From: Granulicatella adiacens ATCC 49175
Lineage (GTDB): Bacteria; Bacillota; Bacilli; Lactobacillales; Aerococcaceae
DNA length: 64,000 nucleotides
Direction: 5' to 3'
Assembly (NCBI RefSeq): GCF_025150565.1
Contig: NZ_CP102283.1
Location: 1,240,001 to 1,304,000 of the forward strand
Part shown: piece by piece, positions 36,003 to 44,685 of the stretch
Numbering within the stretch: position 1 is the first letter of the stretch
Layout: the number at the start of each line of letters is the position of its first letter
The notes under the pieces: generated by a model
Told to the model about the DNA's origin: nothing
The model's input: the letters and a program-made list of their open reading frames with translations, nothing else
Database searches by the model: none
Position numbers and translations under genes: made by a program

Positions 36003-37013
36003 TTACATCCATTTTGAATAGTCTTCATCATCCATCGCTTCAACACTACCGAGTAAGTACCCATTCCCAACTTGCGAGAAGAAGTCATGGTTACTTGTAC
36101 CTGTTGAAATCCCGTTCATTACAATTGGATCCACATCTTCAGCAGTATCCGGGAACAATGGATCAAACCCTAAGTTTTGAAGTGCCTTATTCGCATTATA
36201 ACGAATGAACACTTTCACCTTTTCAGTCCAACCAACTTGGTCATAAATAGATTGTGTATACTTCACTTCGTTTTGGTAAAGTTCCAAGCATAAGTTGTAT
36301 ACCCACATCTTCATTTCTTCTTGTTCTTGTTCTGACAATTCGTTGTAGCCTTGTTGGAACTTGTAACCAGTGTAAGTTCCGTGAACCGACTCGTCACGAA
36401 TGATTAACTTGATGATTTCAGCCACGTTAGCAAGTTTGTTGTTTCCTAAGTAGTAAAGTGGTGTAAAGAATCCACTGTAGAATAGGAAAGTTTCAAGCAT
36501 AGTAGAAGCCACTTTCATCTTCAAAGCATCTTTACTTTGATAGATTTCATTAATCTTTTTCGCTTTGAATTGTAAGTATTCATTATTATTTGTCCATTCG
36601 AAAATATCTTCGATTTCTGCTTTTGTATGCAAAGTACTGAAGATAGTTGAGTAACTTTTCGCGTGAACAGATTCCATAAATTGAATGTTATTCCATACGG
36701 CTTCTTCGTGTTGCGTGCGCACGTAATCTTTCATTAAGCTTGCACCTTCTTCTGATTGAAGCGTATCTAATAATGTTAATCCACCGAACACTTTACCCAC
36801 AACATCTTTTTCTGCAGGTGATAAAGTTCTCCAGTCGTCTAAGTCGTTTGATACTGGAATACGTGTATCTAACCAGAATTGCTCTGTTAGTTTTTCCCAA
36901 GTTAATTTATCGATCATGTCTTCCACTTGGTTCCAGTCAATCGCTTTATAGTACTCTACTGGTTGTGTAGAATTTTGAGAAAGAATCTCATTAAAATATC
37001 GTTTTGTACTCAT
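36003..37013 (-). CDS. nrdF: Class Ib ribonucleotide reductase beta subunit
   Basis: A 336-residue radical-generating subunit for aerobic deoxyribonucleotide synthesis, with a dimetal centre and tyrosyl radical. Metal-ligand region FMESVHAKSYSTIFSTL (Glu, His and the radical Tyr), FLFYSGFF and RDESVHG are present. I start it at MSTKRYFNEIL (37013), which has AAAGGA upstream; the longer frame at 37043 overlaps the nrdE stop. It is the last gene of nrdI-nrdE-nrdF. Confidence 0.95.
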   Translation of the reverse strand: MSTKRYFNEILSQNSTQPVEYYKAIDWNQVEDMIDKLTWEKLTEQFWLDTRIPVSNDLDDWRTLSPAEKDVVGKVFGGLTLLDTLQSEEGASLMKDYVRTQHEEAVWNNIQFMESVHAKSYSTIFSTLHTKAEIEDIFEWTNNNEYLQFKAKKINEIYQSKDALKMKVASTMLETFLFYSGFFTPLYYLGNNKLANVAEIIKLIIRDESVHGTYTGYKFQQGYNELSEQEQEEMKMWVYNLCLELYQNEVKYTQSIYDQVGWTEKVKVFIRYNANKALQNLGFDPLFPDTAEDVDPIVMNGISTGTSNHDFFSQVGNGYLLGSVEAMDDEDYSKWM

Positions 37014-37042
37014 GAGCTTTTGTCCTTTCTTTCGTATTCCCA

Positions 37043-39220
37043 TTAAATGCTACAGCTTTCGCAAGCATTACTTCCGATTTCATCGTTGTTTTCTGTAAAT
37101 GTACGTACATAGTAGATTGACTTGATGCCTTTATTCCACGCATAGTTACGTAAAATGTTTAAGTCACGGGTTGTCATCTTGTTTGTACGTCCTTCTTTCC
37201 ATTCATATAATCCTTCAGGAAGTTCTGAACGCATGAATAATGTCAAACTCATCCCTTGGTCAATATGTTTTTGAGCTGCTGCGTATACGTCGATTACTTT
37301 ACGCATATCGATATCGTATGCTGATTTGTAGAATGGTAAAGTATCGTTTGATAAGAATGGAGCTGGATAATAAGTCTTACCAGTCTTCTTCTCTTGACGT
37401 TCTTCAATTAAACGAGTGATTGGGTGTAATGAAGCACTTGTTTCGTTTACGTAGCTGATTGAACCAGTTGGCGCAATTGCTAAACGGTTTTGGTGATATA
37501 ATCCACCGCTCATTACTTCTTCTTTCAATTGTTTCCAATCTTCTACAGTTGGAATTGGAAGTTTCGCAAAGATTTTCTTCACTTTATCAGATTGAATTTG
37601 TACCTCTTCAGCAATGTAGCTGTCGAAATATTCACCTGTTGCGTATTTAGAACGTTCGAAACCTTCGAACGATTTACCGCGTTCTTTGGCAATCTTGTTA
37701 CTTGCTTTCAATGTGTAGAAGTTCAACATTCTGAAGTATAAATCAGTGGCTTCGATAGACTCAGGTGAACCGTATTCCATTTGATTTAATGCAAAGAATG
37801 TGTGTAAGCCCATCGCCCCAAGACCGATAGTATGTGCTTTGCTGTTTCCGTTTTTAACCGTTGGAACCGCATCGATACTTGAGTGGTCTGTTACGAATGT
37901 TAACGCACGAACGGCTACATCTACAGAGCGGTCGAAGTCAGGTGATTTCATTAAGTTCACGATGTTTGTTGAACCTAAGTTACAGCTGATATCTGTTCCT
38001 AAGTGTTCATACTCTTGAGCGTTGTTAATCACTGAAGGTTCTTGCACTTGTAGGATTTCAGAACATAAATTACTCATGATAATCTTTCCATCGATTGGGT
38101 TTACACGGTTTGCTGTATCGATGTTCACCACATATGGATATCCAGATTCTTGTTGTAATTTACTAATTTCGTTTTCTAAGTCACGCGCACGTAATTTAGA
38201 TTTACGGATTTCAGGATTGTTCACCATGTTGTCATATTCTTTGGTAATGTCCACATATGAGAATGGTACGCCATAAATACGTTCTACATCGTATGGGCTG
38301 AATAAGTACATAATGTCGTCGTTTTTGATTAATTCGTAGAATTTATCTGGGACAACAAGTCCAAGTGATAATGTCTTCACACGCACTTTTTCGTCTGCAT
38401 TTTCTTTTTTCGTAGATAGGAACGATACGATATCTGGATGGAATACGTTTAAGTAAACCGCACCGGCACCGTTACGTTGACCTAATTGGTTAGAGTAACT
38501 GAAACTATCTTCTAATAATTTCATAATTGGAACAACACCGCTTGATGCATTCTCAATTTTCTTGATTGGGTCACCTGCTGCACGAACGTTGGACAAGCTT
38601 ACCCCTACTCCTCCCCCAATTCTTGATAATTGGAGAGCTGAGTTGATGGTACGACCGATACTGTTCATATCGTCTGTTGTTTGAATTAAGAAGCATGAAA
38701 CGAGTTCTCCACGACGTTTTCTTCCGGCATTCAAGAATGTTGGTGTTGCTGGTTGGTAACGTTGTGTAATCATTTCTTCTGCTAAATCATGTGCTAATTG
38801 CTCATCGCCATCCGCTAAGAAAAGAGCGTTAAATACAATACGATCTTCAAAACGTTCTAAGTAACGTTGACCATCGTTTGTCTTCATTGCATATTGTTTG
38901 TAGAATTTGAACGCTGACATGAATGAACGGAAACGGAATTTTTTCTTGTACGTTTCTTTCATTAATTTCTTAACGAATTTACGGTTGTATTTTCCTAAAA
39001 ATTCTGCTTCTAAATAATCGTGTTCGATTAAGTAATCTAGTTTTTCATCTAATGTATAGAAGAAAACTGTATTTGGGTTTACGTGTTCTAAGAAGAATGC
39101 ACGAACCGCTTCACGATCTTTATGCAATGGAATTTTCCCATCAACTGGACGGTTTAACTCATTGTTTAATGCGAAGTATGTAACTTCTTGAGTCTTGTTC
39201 ATTAATTTTGGACTATCCAA
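37043..39220 (-). CDS. nrdE: Class Ib ribonucleotide reductase alpha subunit
   Basis: A 725-residue catalytic subunit that reduces ribonucleoside diphosphates. Active-site cysteines lie in ELVSCFLIQTTDD and NLCSEILQVQEP, the glycyl-like region GLGAMGLHTFF is typical, and the C-terminal redox pair is CESC. I accept a TTG start at 39220 (AAGGTGA seven bases upstream), which overlaps the nrdI stop; the ATG at 39202 is the alternative. No nrdH glutaredoxin is in the operon. Confidence 0.95.
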   Translation of the reverse strand: MDSPKLMNKTQEVTYFALNNELNRPVDGKIPLHKDREAVRAFFLEHVNPNTVFFYTLDEKLDYLIEHDYLEAEFLGKYNRKFVKKLMKETYKKKFRFRSFMSAFKFYKQYAMKTNDGQRYLERFEDRIVFNALFLADGDEQLAHDLAEEMITQRYQPATPTFLNAGRKRRGELVSCFLIQTTDDMNSIGRTINSALQLSRIGGGVGVSLSNVRAAGDPIKKIENASSGVVPIMKLLEDSFSYSNQLGQRNGAGAVYLNVFHPDIVSFLSTKKENADEKVRVKTLSLGLVVPDKFYELIKNDDIMYLFSPYDVERIYGVPFSYVDITKEYDNMVNNPEIRKSKLRARDLENEISKLQQESGYPYVVNIDTANRVNPIDGKIIMSNLCSEILQVQEPSVINNAQEYEHLGTDISCNLGSTNIVNLMKSPDFDRSVDVAVRALTFVTDHSSIDAVPTVKNGNSKAHTIGLGAMGLHTFFALNQMEYGSPESIEATDLYFRMLNFYTLKASNKIAKERGKSFEGFERSKYATGEYFDSYIAEEVQIQSDKVKKIFAKLPIPTVEDWKQLKEEVMSGGLYHQNRLAIAPTGSISYVNETSASLHPITRLIEERQEKKTGKTYYPAPFLSNDTLPFYKSAYDIDMRKVIDVYAAAQKHIDQGMSLTLFMRSELPEGLYEWKEGRTNKMTTRDLNILRNYAWNKGIKSIYYVRTFTENNDEIGSNACESCSI

Positions 39221-39578
39221 TCTCTCTCACCTTTTCTATTAGTATTTGTACATCTTTATCTGTACCTTGGTTTTCAAAACGATGAAGTAAAGGAACATCA
39301 TATCTTCTCGCTAACTCTTTGGAATTCGAACAAAAACTCGTGTTAAAATTGCGATTCCCTGAACCAGCAACTCCCATTAACAGCTTTCTGTTCTCTTCAA
39401 AATCAATAAATTCGTAAAAAAAATTCGCCACTTGATCTCCATAAGTTGGTGTAATGACGATATAAGGCTCTTTCATTTGTAATGTAGGATTTTTCTTAGA
39501 AATTTCAATAAAATCCCAACCCAATTTTTTTACGAATTGTCTTGTTTTTCCAGTTAGTGATAAATAAACGACTTTCAC
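39213..39578 (-). CDS. nrdI: Ribonucleotide reductase flavodoxin NrdI
   Basis: A 121-residue flavodoxin that supplies the oxidant to assemble the dimanganese-tyrosyl cofactor of NrdF. The FMN-binding motif SLTGKTRQFVKKLG lies at the start, and VTPTYGD and GVAGSGNRNF follow. I chose a GTG start at 39578 (VKVVYLSLTG) with TGGAGA upstream; the longer frame from 39617 runs into the leader. It is the first gene of the operon, controlled by a promoter with NrdR boxes. Confidence 0.93.
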   Translation of the reverse strand: MKVVYLSLTGKTRQFVKKLGWDFIEISKKNPTLQMKEPYIVITPTYGDQVANFFYEFIDFEENRKLLMGVAGSGNRNFNTSFCSNSKELARRYDVPLLHRFENQGTDKDVQILIEKVREIG

Positions 39579-39646
39579 AATATCTCCATTCCGAAATAGA
39601 AATACAAGAAAATGCATTCCAATCTCACTTGAAACTCACGAAATTA

Positions 39647-39675
39647 ATTATATCTAGTCTAGTTCTTTTTTGCAA
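39647..39675 (-). promoter_or_regulatory. Promoter of nrdIEF
   Basis: -35 TTGCAA (39670-39675), 17-bp spacer, -10 TATAAT (39647-39652) on the minus strand. Confidence 0.8.
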
Positions 39676-39680
39676 TTTTT

Positions 39681-39727
39681 TTACAACATTTTGTATCATT
39701 CTTTTTAGACAACACAAAATATAGTTG
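39681..39727. promoter_or_regulatory. Pair of NrdR boxes upstream of nrdIEF
   Basis: ACACAAAATATAGTTG (39712-39727) and TTACAACATTTTGTAT (39681-39696) match the NrdR consensus ACACWATATATWGTGT at about 13 and 11 of 16 positions. Their starts are exactly 31 bp apart, the three-turn spacing known for NrdR pairs, just upstream of the -35. Confidence 0.65.
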
Positions 39728-39777
39728 GTGAAATCGATGTTTTTCGACATTTAGTATTCAGGTCATTTATCGCATAT

Positions 39778-39806
39778 TTGACAGAATCAGTCGACGATTG
39801 TAGACT
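39778..39806 (+). promoter_or_regulatory. Promoter and likely operator of copY
   Basis: -35 TTGACA (39778-39783), 17-bp spacer, -10 TAGACT (39801-39806). The spacer and -10 contain GACGATTGTA, a poor match to the cop box TACANNTGTA. A palindromic AGTC...GACT surrounds it. Confidence 0.65.
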
Positions 39807-39829
39807 AAAAGCGAAAGGAGTTCTATACT

Positions 39830-40267
39830 ATGACTGAATTTCAACCAATGAGCCCATCAGAACGCCAAGTCATGCGCGTATTATGGGCAAACCCAAGTAG
39901 TACAAGTGGATTTATCATCGAACAACTGCAGAAATCATTCCCTTGGAGTGAATCAACTGTAAAAACGCTTATTATTCGCCTCACAAAGAAAGGCTATATT
40001 CAAATCGATAATCGAAAGAAACCCTTCCACTATTCTGCTACGATTTTGGAAAAAGAGCAACTCGACCAAGAGACGGATGCACTTCTTGAACAAGTATGCC
40101 ACAAACAAAATGGAAATTTACTCCATACTCTAATCAATAAAGCCACCTTAAGCCAAGATGACATTCAAGTATTAGTGAATGCCTTAAAAGAGAAAGCTGC
40201 CACCGCTCCTACTTCTGTTGCGTGCAACTGCTTACCTGGGCAATGTAATTGCCATCACCATCACTAA
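39830..40267 (+). CDS. copY: CopY-family copper-responsive repressor
   Basis: A 145-residue BlaI/MecI-type winged-helix repressor. The N-terminal wHTH (~8-75) includes SESTVKTLIIRLTKKGYI. The C terminus carries the CopY metal hook CxCxxxxCxC (CNCLPGQCNC), followed by a His4 tail that could also hold metal. CopY represses copper export genes until Cu(I) displaces zinc. Here no copA, copB or copZ is adjacent; the gene is followed by its own terminator, so targets must lie elsewhere or the operon was lost. Confidence 0.9.
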   Translation: MTEFQPMSPSERQVMRVLWANPSSTSGFIIEQLQKSFPWSESTVKTLIIRLTKKGYIQIDNRKKPFHYSATILEKEQLDQETDALLEQVCHKQNGNLLHTLINKATLSQDDIQVLVNALKEKAATAPTSVACNCLPGQCNCHHHH

Positions 40268-40270
40268 CAT

Positions 40271-40320
40271 AAAAACCTATTGCTTAAAGCCATAATGACT
40301 TTAAACAATAGGTTATTTTT
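40271..40320 (+). terminator. Terminator of copY
   Basis: AACCTATTGCTTAAAG / CTTTAAACAATAGGTT hairpin, then ATTTTTATTTT, just after the stop. Confidence 0.8.
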
Positions 40321-40363
40321 ATTTTCAATTTATTCCAATTTGCACTATTTAAAATTCTCGCTA

Positions 40364-40546
40364 AATGACTATGAATCTTACGGATTTAATAGTAACAGTA
40401 ATGGGAAGGATATTAAAACGAATAAGAGGGAGTTAGGAATTTATTCCTTACTCCCTCTTTGAGGCTTTAAAGGTGCAAGACCAAGGCTTGCACCGGTATC
40501 CCATTACAACTACTATTCCTATATCCGTCATAGATTCATAGTCATT
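40364..40546. repeat. Structured dumbbell element III (candidate non-coding RNA)
   Basis: A 183-nt element between converging copY and the BCCT gene. The closing stem has 15 perfect pairs (40364-40378 with 40532-40546), then 6, 7 and 9 more (ACGGAT/ATCCGT, AATAGTA/TACTATT, GTAATGGGA/TCCCATTAC). Hairpin 1 (40424-40459) is AAGAGGGAGT-t-AGGAAT-tt-ATTCCT-t-ACTCCCTCTT; hairpin 2 (40472-40494) is GGTGCAAG / CTTGCACC with loop ACCAAGG. The architecture equals elements I and II, but the stems have different sequence. Confidence 0.78.
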
Positions 40547-40551
40547 GCCAA

Positions 40552-42078
40552 CTACGATTTCAAATAGTCCTTCGCATCTTTAAAGAAGCTTGCAATAATC
40601 ATAATGATAATAATCCCAATTGGGAAGGCTGCAATAATGGCTACCGACTGAAGATTATACATTGAATTTTCAGAGAAAATCAATGCGATTGGGAATAAAA
40701 TCAGTACTAATGACCAAAACATACGAACACGCTTATCACTATCATGCGTATGCGTTAATTCTTTATAAGAATAAGCAGAAACTACGAGTGTTAATGCATC
40801 GAACGTCGTCGCGTAGAAAGCAATCATTGTAACAGCCAGAAGTAGCAATCCAATATTCGCTAATGGCATTGTCTCAAAAATTTTAAGAATGGCTGCAGCA
40901 TAATCCGCATTTGTATTTAAAATTCCTGTAATATCTAAGCCATGCTTTAATTGTTGCGCAAGTCCGTAGTTCCCAAGAATAATAAATGCTGTAAATGTTC
41001 CTGCGATTCCCCATGCATATCCACCTAGAACCGTATTTTTAACAGTACGGCCTTTTGAAATACTACCGATAAAGAATGGCGTCGCTACACACCATACCAT
41101 CCAATAAGACCAGTAGTAAATCGTCCATTTTTGAGGGAAACTTGTCTCGCGAAGTGGATCTAACCATGTGGACATTCCGATAAAGTTTTGAACAAGATTT
41201 CCAATTGCGCTAAATCCTGTTTCTAAAATATAAACGGTCTCTCCTCCTAGGAATAGGAAATAAGCAAGAAGTGCAAAGAATAAGTACGTACAAATGGCTG
41301 CTAATTTTGAGACAGCTTCCATTCCTAACATAACAGTGCTTGTATAGACTACTGCAATTAATAATAATACAACAATCGTAATTAGTTTCGAATTTTGAAT
41401 TCCAAATACTTGGCTCATGGCCGCTGAAAGAAGTGGGGTCGCTAGTGAGAACGTTGTTGCTGTCCCTGCTATTAAGGCAAAGATAGCGATTAAGTCAATG
41501 ACTTTTCCCATCCATCCGTCTACTTTATCTCCTAAAAGAGGACGACAAGCTTCTGAAAATTTTTGTTTTTCTACTTTTCGATTATGTAACATAAATCCAA
41601 AAGCGACGGCTAACATAATGTAGAATCCCCAGGCAATAGGTCCCCAGTGGAATAACGGGAATGTCGAAGCCCATTTTTGAATGCTACCAAGCTCTCCAAG
41701 ATAAGACTCTTGCGCATAGAGTGCCCACTCAATCATGGCATAGAACACAATATCTGCTGCCATCGTAGAAGTAAAAATCATCACTCCCCATTGGAAATTT
41801 GAATATTCTACTTTAGATTCATTCCCACCTAATACGATACGTCCATATTTAGAGAAAGCTACATACATACTACACAGGAATACACCAACTCCTAACATGG
41901 CATAATAAATACTGAATTGGTCTCCTAGAAAACCTCGAACTCCTTCAAGTACTGCAGAACTAGAATCCGGGAATATCAAAAATAATAGTCCTAGAAATAA
42001 TACTCCAAATAATGGTACTAGTGTAGCAATCCAGTCAATTTCATCTCTTAACGATTTTTTCTCCAATTCATTATTCAT
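40552..42078 (-). CDS. BCCT-family choline/betaine transporter
   Basis: A 508-residue secondary transporter with 12 predicted helices, of the betaine/choline/carnitine (BCCT) family. The family sequence in TM8 is visible (YWSYWMVWCVATPFFIGSISKGRTV in part: WMVWCVATPFFIG). It overlaps the licC stop by eight bases and closes the licA-licC operon, so it very likely imports choline for phosphorylcholine synthesis, taking the place of the usual LicB permease. The stop lies six bases from dumbbell III; no other terminator is evident. Confidence 0.9.
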   Translation of the reverse strand: MNNELEKKSLRDEIDWIATLVPLFGVLFLGLLFLIFPDSSSAVLEGVRGFLGDQFSIYYAMLGVGVFLCSMYVAFSKYGRIVLGGNESKVEYSNFQWGVMIFTSTMAADIVFYAMIEWALYAQESYLGELGSIQKWASTFPLFHWGPIAWGFYIMLAVAFGFMLHNRKVEKQKFSEACRPLLGDKVDGWMGKVIDLIAIFALIAGTATTFSLATPLLSAAMSQVFGIQNSKLITIVVLLLIAVVYTSTVMLGMEAVSKLAAICTYLFFALLAYFLFLGGETVYILETGFSAIGNLVQNFIGMSTWLDPLRETSFPQKWTIYYWSYWMVWCVATPFFIGSISKGRTVKNTVLGGYAWGIAGTFTAFIILGNYGLAQQLKHGLDITGILNTNADYAAAILKIFETMPLANIGLLLLAVTMIAFYATTFDALTLVVSAYSYKELTHTHDSDKRVRMFWSLVLILFPIALIFSENSMYNLQSVAIIAAFPIGIIIIMIIASFFKDAKDYLKS

Positions 42079-42805
42079 AATGAGCCTCCTCTAATAAAGT
42101 TTGATACGATGCATCCATTGTTACCAATTCTTCCAAGCTATCGATTTCTACGATATCTCCCTGTTGCATTGGGTAGATGCCCATTTCATATTCTGTGGGG
42201 TAACAAAACATCGCTACATCATCCCAATAAATGTCATGATGTTTCTTTTCTTCAAACTCGATTTCCAAATGATGTTTTAACTTTTGTCCGTCTTCTTTCG
42301 TCCAACGAGAAATGCTATATAATTGCCATCCCTTTTCTCCACCAGTACGACTACAGCTGGTAACAACTCCATCCGTATTCACTTGCATGAGCCATTCATC
42401 CGTTCCATTTTCTACAGGAATACAAGCGTAACCTGAGCGTGTAAACTCTGGATGTAAGATGTCACTGTTAAAAATCAATTGGTCACCATCTAAAATAATA
42501 GCTTCTTCTAAATGATCTCTGACAGCATAAAGAGAAGAGATATTGTTGGCAGTATCAAAATAAGGATTTTCTACAATGGTAATATTTGGATAATCTGCTT
42601 TTAACTCAGAAAATTTTTCCTTTAAATAACCGACAACCACGTAAATCTCTTGAATTCCTTGTTCATATAAGGCATCGATTACCGTATCAATCATTCTTTT
42701 CCCATTTACTTTTACTAATGGTTTTGGGATTTCATTAGTTATTGGACGCATTCGTGTCCCTTTTCCCGCTGCCATTATAATTGCTCGTTTAATCGTATGT
42801 GTCAT
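42071..42805 (-). CDS. licC: CTP:phosphocholine cytidylyltransferase LicC
   Basis: A 244-residue nucleotidyltransferase that makes CDP-choline from phosphocholine and CTP. The N-terminal signature IIMAAGKGTRMRPITNEIPKP (split as MAAGKGTRM and NEIPKPLV) and the acceptor motif LDGDQLIF are clear, and the aromatic YWDDVAMF region fits LicC. It overlaps licA upstream by one base (TAATG) and the transporter downstream by eight. CDP-choline would be used to put phosphorylcholine on teichoic acid; no licD transferase is in the window. Confidence 0.88.
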   Translation of the reverse strand: MTHTIKRAIIMAAGKGTRMRPITNEIPKPLVKVNGKRMIDTVIDALYEQGIQEIYVVVGYLKEKFSELKADYPNITIVENPYFDTANNISSLYAVRDHLEEAIILDGDQLIFNSDILHPEFTRSGYACIPVENGTDEWLMQVNTDGVVTSCSRTGGEKGWQLYSISRWTKEDGQKLKHHLEIEFEEKKHHDIYWDDVAMFCYPTEYEMGIYPMQQGDIVEIDSLEELVTMDASYQTLLEEAHYE

Positions 42806-44562
42806 TATTTTTCCTCTTTTGCTAATTCTTCTTGCACAATGCGATAGAAGTCTTTGGCATAACGATATTGCATGAGTGAATATTCACCAAAATCAACACC
42901 TAGTGTGCGTTTATATTCGCACCAGTTGCTCCAAAGCATTCCGCTAACGGCCATATACGCATAAATTTTAATACGCGTTATCTTTTCGCATTTTCCTTCA
43001 AAATAAAGGTCCATTAATTCGTCTGCTTGTTTACGGTCATATCCAGCATAAATACAAAACATTGCAATATCGATATGTGGATCTTGCATTCCTGCATATT
43101 CCCAGTCAATCAGTCGAATATCTCCTTCTTTCGTGAAAAGAAAATTATCGTAGACTGAATCTATATGGCTTAGAACTGGCTCCTTTTTATACTTTTCTAC
43201 AAAACTCTTTAAGCTTAATATTTCATTTTGCGTTTTTTCATGATCTTTATAGTAAGACGCTTGACCGTTCCATAAACTTTGATAAAACACGATTTGTTTA
43301 AATGGATCAAATGTATGAGCGACTTTCAGTTTAGACGCATGGAACTCACGAAGTTTTGCCATACAACGTTTCAAATCTTCTTTATTTTCACTATCACAAG
43401 AGCGTGCTCCATCTAGATAGGCTGTAATCTTATATCCATTCTCAGGATTCATATATACAACATCGTCACAGATTTTTTTGCCTTCTAACACGCGGTATAC
43501 ATCAGCTTCTTCCTTACGATTGATGAGATGATCCGTTCCTTCTCCTGGAATACGCATAATGTATTTTTGTTCTTTACAAGTAAATAAGAAGCTACGATTC
43601 GTCATTCCTTTTTTTAATACTTCAATATTTACAATTTCCTCTAAAGGTACTCCTAATGCTTTTGAAATGTTGATTAAAGCATCTGTTTCTAAATGACTGG
43701 AGGAATGGTCGATTTCACGTAACTGCTCGTAAGTATTAATTTCAGCAATCTTTTTATCATCAATCATTTTTGGATATACAATGTACTTTTTATCTTTATC
43801 CTCTAAAGTAACTTCCCAGAAAGATTTTTCATGCCTTTTTTCTTCAGCAGCTATATTTAATTGTTTGGTCACCACTTTAGCTTCTTTTTCAGCAAGATAG
43901 CAAATTCCGTATGGGCGGTTTCCTTTTCTTCTTTTCTCACTCGTGATGATTTCTTGCTTTTTATTCACTCTAAAATAGCTTTGTTCCACTTCCTCATGTC
44001 CCATTAAATACCAAGAGTATAATTCATCCTCTTCAAAGGGACTCTCCTCACACCACAAGTCACAAGGGACAATATACGTGTTTCCTAAGATTCCAGCAAC
44101 TCGTTGTAATGAATAAAAATTATTTTTCGTAGCATAATCTGGATTCACTGCTAATTTTACTTGAAAATCATCAATTAAATACTCGTACTGTTCTTTCATA
44201 AAGCCTACGACCACAGTGATATCTGATACTCCCACTTCTTGTAATTGTTTAATCAATCGCTCAATAAGTGGTTCATTTTTGACTTCTAGAAGTCCTTTTG
44301 GCGTTTCTGTATTGATGGGAACCATTCGCATCCCAAAGCCAGCTGCCAAGATTACTGCATTTTTAGGTTTATTTTTTTTGAATAACGTTTTTGCCTTACT
44401 AGTCATTCGAAATTCTTCATCGACTAGCTTTAATTCTCTTAATTTTTTAATTTCACGATTCACCAGTCCCAGAGAATAACCTGATAAATCTGCCAATTCT
44501 CGTTGATTATGAATAGCGTTCTTTTTGATTAATTTCAACAAATCTAAATTAACTTTGTTCAT
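42805..44562 (-). CDS. licA: LicA-type choline kinase fused to winged-helix and nucleotidyltransferase domains
   Basis: A 585-residue three-part protein. Residues ~1-65 form a MarR-like winged helix (NQRELADLSGYSLGLVNREI). Residues ~68-275 form a LicC-like nucleotidyltransferase (VILAAGFGMRMVPINTETPK). Residues ~290-585 form a choline kinase (Brenner-type HIDSVYDN and IDWEYAGMQDP). It should phosphorylate choline, and the fused domain may add CTP-transferase activity alongside LicC. I chose the ATG at 44562, with AGAGGTG upstream; the 44592 frame runs into the promoter leader. First gene of the choline operon. Confidence 0.87.
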   Translation of the reverse strand: MNKVNLDLLKLIKKNAIHNQRELADLSGYSLGLVNREIKKLRELKLVDEEFRMTSKAKTLFKKNKPKNAVILAAGFGMRMVPINTETPKGLLEVKNEPLIERLIKQLQEVGVSDITVVVGFMKEQYEYLIDDFQVKLAVNPDYATKNNFYSLQRVAGILGNTYIVPCDLWCEESPFEEDELYSWYLMGHEEVEQSYFRVNKKQEIITSEKRRKGNRPYGICYLAEKEAKVVTKQLNIAAEEKRHEKSFWEVTLEDKDKKYIVYPKMIDDKKIAEINTYEQLREIDHSSSHLETDALINISKALGVPLEEIVNIEVLKKGMTNRSFLFTCKEQKYIMRIPGEGTDHLINRKEEADVYRVLEGKKICDDVVYMNPENGYKITAYLDGARSCDSENKEDLKRCMAKLREFHASKLKVAHTFDPFKQIVFYQSLWNGQASYYKDHEKTQNEILSLKSFVEKYKKEPVLSHIDSVYDNFLFTKEGDIRLIDWEYAGMQDPHIDIAMFCIYAGYDRKQADELMDLYFEGKCEKITRIKIYAYMAVSGMLWSNWCEYKRTLGVDFGEYSLMQYRYAKDFYRIVQEELAKEEK

Positions 44563-44596
44563 AAAATTCACCTCTTTTGTTTTCGTGAACAAAAAC

Positions 44597-44625
44597 AGTA
44601 TACTATGTATTCAATGAAGGTACAA
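44597..44625 (-). promoter_or_regulatory. Promoter of the lic operon
   Basis: -35 TTGTAC (44620-44625), 17-bp spacer, -10 TATACT (44597-44602) on the minus strand. A GTGAACAAAAAC/GTTTTCGTGAAC-type repeat overlaps the start region (44574-44596) and could be an operator. Confidence 0.75.
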
Positions 44626-44657
44626 GCCTTTTAAAGTAAAAAAATCCTTAAATACAA

Positions 44658-44685
44658 AAAAAGATGAGCAAATGCTCATCTTTTT
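44658..44685 (-). terminator. Terminator at the end of the divIVA-side operon
   Basis: AAAAGATGAGCA / TGCTCATCTTTTT hairpin; on the minus strand it begins at the stop codon of the HesB-like gene. Confidence 0.85.
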
